Assembly (NCBI GenBank): GCA_003501335.1
Contig: DNPQ01000020.1
Span: forward strand, 1-11,335
DNA from: Bacillota bacterium
GTDB lineage: Bacteria; Bacillota; UBA4882; UBA8346
Length of the DNA stretch: 11,335 nt
Reading direction: 5' to 3'
Part shown: in pieces, positions 6,333-11,335 of the stretch
How the letters are laid out: each line of letters opens with the position of its first letter
Numbering within the stretch: the first letter of the stretch is position 1
Notes under the pieces: generated by a model
Databases searched by the model: none
What the model saw: only the letters and a program-made list of their open reading frames with translations
What the model was told of the DNA's origin: nothing
Made by a program: the position numbers and the translations under genes

Positions 6333-8668
6333 TCATTAAGAAGCGTCGCTCGGCAAGGATGTTTTTTAGAAGCTGTTTTCATATTCTCTTGGGAATTTTA
6401 TTGAGCCGTTTTTTATTACCCGGAGATATTTATCCGGGGGGAATTGCATTGGGACTAGCCTGTAACGGGCGCTCAATTAAGATGTGGGAGAAAGTCCTGC
6501 TGGTTGTGGGGATCTTTGTTGGCACATATAGTGTAAAAGGATTTGCGCTATCGATAGAAAAAAGCGCCTTTATATTACTGATGTTTGTGATCAGTCAGAT
6601 TTGGCATTGGCGAAAAAAGAGAAGCCCCAAAATGATATGGGTTTTTACAATTTGGGTTATTTTAAGATTCTTCGAGGTCGTATTATTGGGGATAACGTCT
6701 CGCTTCATTTTAGTAACTTCCATTGAAATGGTTTGCACCTATTTTTTGGCCATCGTGTTTCAGCTGAGTTTAAAGTTCTTCGATGATCCAATGAAAGCTT
6801 TTTCAGGTTTTACTCTTCCGGCAGCTGCAATAATGATTATCGTTGCTTTGGGTGGAACTCGGAACTTGATTTTTCAATCCTTTGATTTTACCAAAGTCCT
6901 AGCAATCTTACTACTAATGGTGAGTTCATATGTGGGTGGAGGAGGAATTGGGGCAGCAATGGGAATTTCAATTGGAACGGTCTTGGGAATGAATACCCAA
7001 GATCTAATCGGTTTGATAGCGATTTATAGTGTTGCCGGTCTATTAGGGGGAGTTTTTAAAAAATTTCGGAAATGGGGTACCCTCCTGGGAACCGTTGCCG
7101 GTTTTTGCTTAATCATTTCACAACTTCACGGTCGCCCATTGGTATTTTCAAATTTGCCATGGGGAGTCGGAATGCTTTCATTTGTATTGATCCCCAGGCG
7201 CTATTTTACCCAAATTGCTAATTTTTTTCCAAATTCAGAATCAGCATCAACCTCCAACGCCTCGGAAGAGCACAAACAATTACGGGAAATGCTCAATCAT
7301 CGTTTGAGCAATCTGGCTGGAATTTTTGAAGAATTGGCGAAGAGTTTTAATGATATTACGCAAGAGACGCCTGCCAATTCTAAAATGGATCTTTATACGT
7401 TATTGGATCAGGTATGCGCCAAAAATTGTCAGCATTGTAATGGCTACCAAGTATGCTGGGGTGATAATTTTTATTCAACCTATCGGGAAATTTTTGACTT
7501 AATTGCCTATGCTGAGCTTTATGGCCAAGTGAGTTCCAAACTTTTGAAAGGCCGCTTGGGCCAAAATTGTTTTCAACAGTTTCGTTTACTGGCCACTATC
7601 AATCAGCTCTTTGAAAAATGTCAAAATGATCAGCTTTGGCAGCGGAAACTGGAAGAAAGCAAAACTTTTGTAGCCAATCAATTACAAGGAATATCCGGAA
7701 TTGTAAATGATTTAGCCCATGAGATTACCAGCGATACAAATCTAAAAGTCGAAGTCGAGGAAAAAATTTACCAAGGTTTTCATCGCATGGGAATCATGGT
7801 GAAAGAAGTCTCCGTTTTAACTTGCAATAACCAAGGACTGGAGATTCTTATTAAGCAGCACCATTGCGGCCAGAAATGGGAATGCCAGTATTTAGCCTCG
7901 GCGATGGTCGGCAGGTTGCTGGACAAGGAATATACAGTGTGGGAAAAAAATTGCTTCTTGGCGGAAGACACCTGTATGTATTGTTTGACGCCGGCCCGTA
8001 ATTTTGAGTTAAAAACAACAATCTGTAAGCTTTCCAAAGACGGTAACGAATTATCCGGAGATAACCAGGGGCTCCATGAATTAAAAGACGGGCATTTCGT
8101 AGCAATTTTAAGTGATGGCATGGGGCACGGCAGCAAGGCGTATTCTGAAAGTAAGACGACGGTTGACATTTTGGAAAAATTGCTGGGATCGGGAATCGGT
8201 AGCGATTTTGCAGTGAAGATGGTAAATTCGATATTGCTGTTGCGTTCACCGGATGAGTCTTTCGCCACGGTTGATTTGAGTATCATTGATTTATATACAG
8301 CCCAGGCTGAGTTTATAAAAATTGGAGCCGCAGCGACGTACGTTAAAAGAGAACGGGAAGTATGGAGCATTCAATCGACATCCCTTCCGGCGGGTATCCT
8401 GTCTTCCATAGACCTGGAGCGGACGACCGTCCAACTACAAGCGGATGATTTTGTGATCATGGTTACGGATGGAATTACCGACAGCAAAGCCAATCAACAA
8501 GGCAAAGAGGATTGGATCATCCGTGCTCTCCGCCAGGTTGAAGTCGTTGGGCCGGAAGCGCTGGGGGAATATTTATTAAATTTAGCCAAAATCAATCAAG
8601 GGGGTATACCGATGGATGATATGACGGTCATTGTATTACAAATAATTGATGGGACTTTCCCGCTATAA
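6251..8668 (+). CDS. spoIIE: Stage II sporulation protein E, PP2C-type Ser/Thr phosphatase
   Basis: SpoIIE is the polar-septum membrane phosphatase that dephosphorylates SpoIIAA and so releases sigma-F in the forespore. At 805 residues it is close to B. subtilis SpoIIE (about 827). A basic cytoplasmic N-terminus leads into a block of about ten membrane segments (about 38-315). A helical regulatory region with a cysteine cluster follows (C389, C393, C396, C402), then the C-terminal PP2C domain from about 590. Metal-binding motifs are DGMGHG at 622-627, VTDG with Asp740, and DDMTV at 789-793. The listed start is TTG at 6251 with GGGGTG 5 nt upstream; no in-frame ATG occurs before residue 37 (ATG 6359). 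The 5' end is doubtful because a better-placed start opens another frame (6243-6332). It is transcribed alone from a Spo0A-type promoter and ends in its own hairpin terminator. Confidence 0.96.
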   Translation: MVGQAIAGSENNTLSSSHPPRAQERILIIKKRRSARMFFRSCFHILLGILLSRFLLPGDIYPGGIALGLACNGRSIKMWEKVLLVVGIFVGTYSVKGFALSIEKSAFILLMFVISQIWHWRKKRSPKMIWVFTIWVILRFFEVVLLGITSRFILVTSIEMVCTYFLAIVFQLSLKFFDDPMKAFSGFTLPAAAIMIIVALGGTRNLIFQSFDFTKVLAILLLMVSSYVGGGGIGAAMGISIGTVLGMNTQDLIGLIAIYSVAGLLGGVFKKFRKWGTLLGTVAGFCLIISQLHGRPLVFSNLPWGVGMLSFVLIPRRYFTQIANFFPNSESASTSNASEEHKQLREMLNHRLSNLAGIFEELAKSFNDITQETPANSKMDLYTLLDQVCAKNCQHCNGYQVCWGDNFYSTYREIFDLIAYAELYGQVSSKLLKGRLGQNCFQQFRLLATINQLFEKCQNDQLWQRKLEESKTFVANQLQGISGIVNDLAHEITSDTNLKVEVEEKIYQGFHRMGIMVKEVSVLTCNNQGLEILIKQHHCGQKWECQYLASAMVGRLLDKEYTVWEKNCFLAEDTCMYCLTPARNFELKTTICKLSKDGNELSGDNQGLHELKDGHFVAILSDGMGHGSKAYSESKTTVDILEKLLGSGIGSDFAVKMVNSILLLRSPDESFATVDLSIIDLYTAQAEFIKIGAAATYVKREREVWSIQSTSLPAGILSSIDLERTTVQLQADDFVIMVTDGITDSKANQQGKEDWIIRALRQVEVVGPEALGEYLLNLAKINQGGIPMDDMTVIVLQIIDGTFPL

Positions 8669-8722
8669 AAAAATTTATGAAATATCCCGATTCTATCCGT
8701 TGGGGATCCGCTCATCAATATC

Positions 8723-8760
8723 AAGCCGCCTTCATTTTAGAAAGGCTGGCTTTTTATTTT
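8723..8760 (+). terminator. Rho-independent terminator of spoIIE
   Basis: AAGCC (8723-8727) pairs with GGCTT (8748-8752). Inside, CCTT (8729-8732) pairs with AAGG (8742-8745), with a small internal loop and a CATTTTAGA apical loop. The + strand continues TTTATTTT, a good U-tract, 55 bp after the spoIIE stop. On the minus strand no U-run follows, so it does not terminate the antisense small gene, whose last codons lie within it. Confidence 0.8.
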
Positions 8761-8943
8761 GCCGGCTGAGTTGGATTGATGTTTTGCCAGTTCCTGAATA
8801 TAGCAGCTATCCGTTTGATTCAGCAATGTCAAGACCTGGGATAAATCTTGGGCGGTTTCCTCAAAGCCTTTTTCAAGGAGTTCATCTTTAATTAGTTTGA
8901 GTCGGACGATAGTCCTATTAAATTCGGTGCGGTACAATGACAT
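8737..8943 (-). CDS. Small unrecognised alpha-helical protein (68 aa), antisense between spoIIE and tilS
   Basis: This is a 68-residue protein beginning MSLYRTEFNRTIVRL. It is charged and predicted to be largely helical (two amphipathic helices at about 4-28 and 32-55), with a polar, basic tail. There is one cysteine, and no signal peptide, membrane span or known motif. The ATG at 8943 is preferred over an upstream in-frame ATG at 8958, because GGAG (8953-8956) lies 9 nt before it and overlaps the upstream choice. A credible sigma-A promoter with extended -10 and a 5' stem-loop lie upstream on the same strand. Its last codons overlap the spoIIE terminator. The size and helical hairpin recall Spo0E-like phosphatases, but their SQELD signature is missing. 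The function is unknown. Support comes from the promoter, ribosome binding site and composition; no homology is recognised. Confidence 0.6.
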   Translation of the reverse strand: MSLYRTEFNRTIVRLKLIKDELLEKGFEETAQDLSQVLTLLNQTDSCYIQELAKHQSNSAGKIKSQPF

Positions 8944-8960
8944 TAAGTTCATCTCCATGG

Positions 8961-8992
8961 ATGAGGCTGTCTTTTTTTAACAGTTACCTCAT
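8961..8992 (-). repeat. 5'-leader stem-loop of the small antisense gene
   Basis: ATGAGG (8961-8966) pairs with CCTCAT (8987-8992). After a 3-nt bulge, CTGT (8967-8970) pairs with ACAG (8980-8983) around an A/T-rich loop. In the minus-strand transcript predicted to start near 8995 this would form at the very 5' end, a few nucleotides before the Shine-Dalgarno. It may stabilise the mRNA or tune translation. Confidence 0.5.
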
Positions 8993-9001
8993 ATTAAAAT
9001 A

Positions 9002-9030
9002 ATTTTATCACACTATTGAAATAAAGTTAA
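9002..9030 (-). promoter_or_regulatory. Candidate sigma-A promoter for the small antisense gene
   Basis: On the minus strand TTAACT (9025-9030) and TAAAAT (9002-9007) are 17 bp apart, with an extended -10 TGA directly before TAAAAT. It matches TTGACA at 4/6 and TATAAT at 5/6. The predicted start near 8995 gives a leader of about 50 nt. Confidence 0.5.
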
Positions 9031-9154
9031 AGGATTCTTTGTTTTTTCAGGGGAACTATAACAAGGATATCTCGTTTAAGCAAAATGTTTAAATTTTTTG
9101 GGTAACAAAAAGGGAATTGACTACTTAAGGCGAACATGATTCCGGGGTAGATAG

Positions 9155-10549
9155 ATGATTGAGAAAATAAAGAATACGATTATTGAAAATAAATTACTTT
9201 CTATCGGCGATCGTGTTATTGTGGGCTTCTCCGGGGGGATCGACTCTTTAACATTGCTACATATTTTATGCAATCTTACAGAGTATAAACTTGATGTTTG
9301 GGCAGTTTATATAAACCACTCTTTACGCCCATCAGAGAATATTCGGGAAGAACAATTGTTAGAGGATATCGGAAAAGAGTGGGGCATTAAGACTCATAAA
9401 GTTACCATTGATATTCCCGGGCTTTTAAAAGCCAAACCGGATTCCCTGGAATTAGTAGCCCGTGAAGAACGGTATCGGGTGTTTAAAGAATTCCGGGCCC
9501 AGATTCATGCCGACAAGGTTGCCTTGGCCCATCATCTTGACGACCAGGTGGAGACAATCTTATATCGGATTATCCGTGGGACCGGACTGGATGGACTTGC
9601 GGGGATACCTATCGCTAGGGATGGCTATTTTATCCGGCCGTTGTTTGAGGTAACCCGTAAAGAAATTCAGGAATATGCTGCTTTGCATAAATTATCATGG
9701 CTGGAGGATTCTACAAACCATAAACTAATCTACCAGCGAAATAAAATTCGATTACAACTATTGCCCTTACTTGAAGAATCATATAATCCACGGATTAAAG
9801 ATAGTCTTATCAGACTATCCAAACTTGCTGGGGCGCAACGCGATTTTATGACAGAGATGGTCACTCCGTTTGTAGCGGAATTATCGTTGACCACGGCGGA
9901 TGGTGAAATAGGTCTTAAGCTGGAAGGATTTTTAAAACAGCCATTTTATTTACAATATTATATATTAAAGCAATTTTTACTTCAAGTTAAACCGGATTAT
10001 CATTTGGAAACGGCGGCTTTAGAACATTTATTGGAAAAGATCAATCAAGAAAAATATCAGTTTAAAGCCATGCATATTTTTAAGGGGATTTATGTCCATG
10101 GCGAGGGGAAAAATATTTTGTTTTCCAAGTCCCGTCAGGCTCTTCCCCGTAAGGAAATGCCGTCTTTTCCATTGACTGCGCCGGGTCTTAATGTAATTCC
10201 CGATCTTCATCTACAGATTCATATTGAGGTTGCTCCTCCTCCCGAGGATTGGAGCCAGGTCTCAAACCGGCTGATTTACGTGGCTGTCTCCAAATTAAGC
10301 CTTCCGTTGCAGATTCGTTTTTGGCGACCGGGAGATGTGTTTTGGCCGTTAGGAGGTCCAGGGATGCAGAAATTGCATGATTTTTTCATCAATGTCAAGC
10401 TTCCAAAGCCCCAGCGCAAGGAGGTACCGCTGTTGGTGACCGCCGATGACCAAATTGTCTGGGTATTGGGTTATCGACTGAGTGAAAAATTTAAGGTGGA
10501 TCAGCAAAAAGATCAGGTTTGGTGTTTTACGGTTGGGGTTTCCAATTAA
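9155..10549 (+). CDS. tilS: tRNA(Ile)-lysidine synthase
   Basis: TilS attaches lysine to C34 of the CAU-anticodon tRNA-Ile, using ATP, so that it reads AUA codons as isoleucine; it is essential in most bacteria. In the 464-residue product the N-type ATP-pyrophosphatase P-loop SGGIDS lies at 26-31. It is followed by YINHSLRP at 52-59, LAHHLDDQVETIL at 124-136, RGTGLDGLAGIP at 141-152 and DSTN at 185-188 with RNKIRLQLLPLL after it. The TilS C-terminal substrate-binding domain is recognisable at about 380-460 (RFWRPGD, then KLHDFFINVKLPKPQR). The length is normal. The ATG is preceded by a modest GGGGTAG at 8-nt spacing. No clear promoter or terminator is seen around it, so ftsH may be reached by readthrough as well as from its own promoter. 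It follows spoIIE and precedes ftsH, as in many Firmicutes. Confidence 0.97.
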   Translation: MIEKIKNTIIENKLLSIGDRVIVGFSGGIDSLTLLHILCNLTEYKLDVWAVYINHSLRPSENIREEQLLEDIGKEWGIKTHKVTIDIPGLLKAKPDSLELVAREERYRVFKEFRAQIHADKVALAHHLDDQVETILYRIIRGTGLDGLAGIPIARDGYFIRPLFEVTRKEIQEYAALHKLSWLEDSTNHKLIYQRNKIRLQLLPLLEESYNPRIKDSLIRLSKLAGAQRDFMTEMVTPFVAELSLTTADGEIGLKLEGFLKQPFYLQYYILKQFLLQVKPDYHLETAALEHLLEKINQEKYQFKAMHIFKGIYVHGEGKNILFSKSRQALPRKEMPSFPLTAPGLNVIPDLHLQIHIEVAPPPEDWSQVSNRLIYVAVSKLSLPLQIRFWRPGDVFWPLGGPGMQKLHDFFINVKLPKPQRKEVPLLVTADDQIVWVLGYRLSEKFKVDQQKDQVWCFTVGVSN

Positions 10550-10555
10550 GTTTGA

Positions 10556-10584
10556 TTGTATTCATATATCTACTATGGTATAAT
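10556..10584 (+). promoter_or_regulatory. Sigma-A promoter of ftsH with extended -10
   Basis: TATAAT (10579-10584) is a perfect -10, preceded by an extended -10 TGG (10576-10578). TTGTAT (10556-10561) lies 17 bp upstream and matches the -35 at 3/6, which is acceptable with an extended -10. The predicted start is near 10591, immediately before the leader hairpin. Confidence 0.7.
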
Positions 10585-10593
10585 ATTTGACAT

Positions 10594-10615
10594 GGCAAAA
10601 ACGGCTGTTTTTGCC
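10594..10615 (+). promoter_or_regulatory. Perfect 9-bp hairpin in the ftsH leader, abutting the Shine-Dalgarno
   Basis: GGCAAAAAC (10594-10602) pairs perfectly with GTTTTTGCC (10607-10615) around a GGCT loop. The next base starts GGAGGGAGG, the ribosome binding site. No U-run follows, so it is not a terminator. It may be a 5' stabilising stem-loop, a translational control element or a DNA operator near +4 to +25. Confidence 0.6.
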
Positions 10616-10631
10616 GGAGGGAGGCTTATTC

Positions 10632-11335
10632 TTGTTTAAAGTTGCGCGAGAAATTTTTATTTATTTTGCGGTAGCGATTATTACCCTTCTATTAGTTGTT
10701 AACTATATGAATCCCCAGAAACAGCCCCAACAAATTAGTTTTGAACAATTTATGCAGAAGGCTGAGACTGGTAAGATAATTGATGCGGTTGTTAATAATA
10801 ATGACGGCACCATTCAGGGTAAACAACGGGACACCAACAAAAAGTACCGGACCGATGGCCCGGCCAATCACCCCGAAATTTTTTACGATAGACTCCGTCA
10901 GAAAGGAGTCAAGATTTCCTTTTCGAATGCCGGTAATGGCTGGTGGGCTATTATCTTGCCGAACCTCGGCTTTATAGTGCTATTCGTAATTTTTTGGTTT
11001 TTCCTGCTGAACCAGATGCAAAACAGTGGAAATAAAGCGTTATCATTCGGGAAGAGCAGGGCCAGGCTTCATACTGAAGACAAATCCAAGACTCTTTTTG
11101 ATGATGTAGCCGGAGCCGATGAAGCCAAAGAAGAACTGGTGGAAATTGTGGATTTTCTAAAGCAACCCCGGCGTTTTACTGAACTCGGAGCTAAAATTCC
11201 CAAAGGCGTTTTGTTAATTGGGCAGCCCGGTACAGGTAAAACATTGCTTGCCAAAGCGATAGCCGGTGAAGCCGGTGTTCCTTTCTTCAGCATTAGCGGT
11301 TCCGATTTTGTTGAAATGTTTGTCGGTGTCGGCGC
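10632..11335 (+). CDS. ftsH: ATP-dependent zinc metalloprotease FtsH, N-terminal part (runs off window)
   Basis: FtsH is the membrane-anchored AAA+ protease that degrades unfolded membrane proteins and selected regulators. The 234 complete codons visible give TM1 at about 6-25, a short extracytoplasmic domain at about 27-104 and TM2 at about 106-126. The linker NKALSFGKSRARL leads into the AAA+ domain, with FDDVAGADEAKEEL near 156-169. Walker A is GQPGTGKT at 197-204, and the pore-loop motif MFVGVGA is cut by the window edge. Walker B and the HEXXH zinc site are outside the window. The Walker A residue Gln198 is odd, because almost all FtsH proteins have GPPGTGKT. The start is TTG at 10632, with GGAGGGAGG (10616-10624) 7 nt upstream and no in-frame ATG before residue 26. 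It has its own promoter and leader hairpin, 82 nt after tilS. Confidence 0.96.
   Translation, partial: MFKVAREIFIYFAVAIITLLLVVNYMNPQKQPQQISFEQFMQKAETGKIIDAVVNNNDGTIQGKQRDTNKKYRTDGPANHPEIFYDRLRQKGVKISFSNAGNGWWAIILPNLGFIVLFVIFWFFLLNQMQNSGNKALSFGKSRARLHTEDKSKTLFDDVAGADEAKEELVEIVDFLKQPRRFTELGAKIPKGVLLIGQPGTGKTLLAKAIAGEAGVPFFSISGSDFVEMFVGVG

Noticed and set aside
7780..8370. 196-codon open frame on the minus strand opposite the SpoIIE phosphatase domain
   Set aside because: It lies entirely antisense to a strongly conserved domain, shows no recognisable motif and has no supporting ribosome binding site or context. It is a shadow frame.
8646..8891. 81-codon plus-strand frame overlapping the spoIIE end
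   Set aside because: It reads through the spoIIE terminator hairpin and lies opposite the better-supported small minus-strand gene. It has no ribosome binding site.
8737..8943. Small antisense gene as a Spo0E-family aspartyl-phosphate phosphatase
   Set aside because: Size and helical pattern are similar, but the diagnostic SQELD motif is absent (LSQVLTLL instead), so the assignment is not supported.
9031..9154. Promoter for tilS in the interval upstream of its start
   Set aside because: TTGACT at 9117 and TATAAC near 9057 are present, but neither has a partner element at acceptable spacing. I cannot support a specific promoter here.
10587..10592. Perfect TTGACA as a second ftsH -35 element
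   Set aside because: No -10-like hexamer lies 16-19 bp downstream; that position is in the hairpin and ribosome binding site. The TATAAT just upstream explains the promoter.
10594..10615. Terminator for tilS
   Set aside because: The perfect hairpin is followed by GGAGGGAGG and no U-tract, so it does not fit an intrinsic terminator.

Overview
The window looks like a chromosomal segment of a flagellated, endospore-forming member of the Bacillota. The evidence is a complete spoIIE gene with a Spo0A-type promoter, an MCP gene behind a near-perfect sigma-D (sigma-28) promoter, strong GGAGG-type ribosome binding sites and several UUG starts. The order spoIIE - tilS - ftsH is a conserved Firmicute core neighbourhood. 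I cannot place the organism below phylum level. I see no insertion sequence, prophage, CRISPR array, tRNA or rRNA.

Left part (1-3043). An unrecognised membrane/coiled-coil protein (71-1000, +) converges on a methyl-accepting chemotaxis protein gene (1125-2744, -). A symmetric GC-rich hairpin between them probably terminates both. The MCP is read from a sigma-D promoter at 2872-2898, about 130 bp upstream of its start. The same 299-bp divergent interval holds a plausible sigma-A promoter for pcm on the other strand.

Middle (3044-6006, +). pcm (protein-L-isoaspartate methyltransferase) is followed by a DacF/PBP5-type D-alanyl-D-alanine carboxypeptidase. That gene overlaps a YkvI-family 10-TM transporter-like gene, so these two are probably translationally coupled. 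An interval of about 245 bp then carries the spoIIE control region.

Right part (6251-11335). spoIIE encodes the sporulation PP2C phosphatase. Its promoter has -35 and -10 elements 21 bp apart and a Spo0A-box-like heptamer over the -35, the layout known for Spo0A-activated sigma-A promoters. The 5' end of spoIIE is peculiar: the best-placed start codon opens a 28-29-codon frame that stops inside the gene, one frame away from the main SpoIIE frame. A terminator follows spoIIE. Next comes a small unrecognised antisense gene (68 aa), then tilS (tRNA-Ile lysidine synthase), then the first 234 codons of ftsH, which run off the window. ftsH has an extended -10 promoter and a perfect 9-bp hairpin immediately before its Shine-Dalgarno sequence. 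The hpt gene that often sits between tilS and ftsH is absent here.

Most genes belong to known families. The candidates for something new are the two unrecognised proteins (71-1000 and 8737-8943), the spoIIE 5' overlap frame and the ftsH leader hairpin. I did not find a convincing new multi-gene system.
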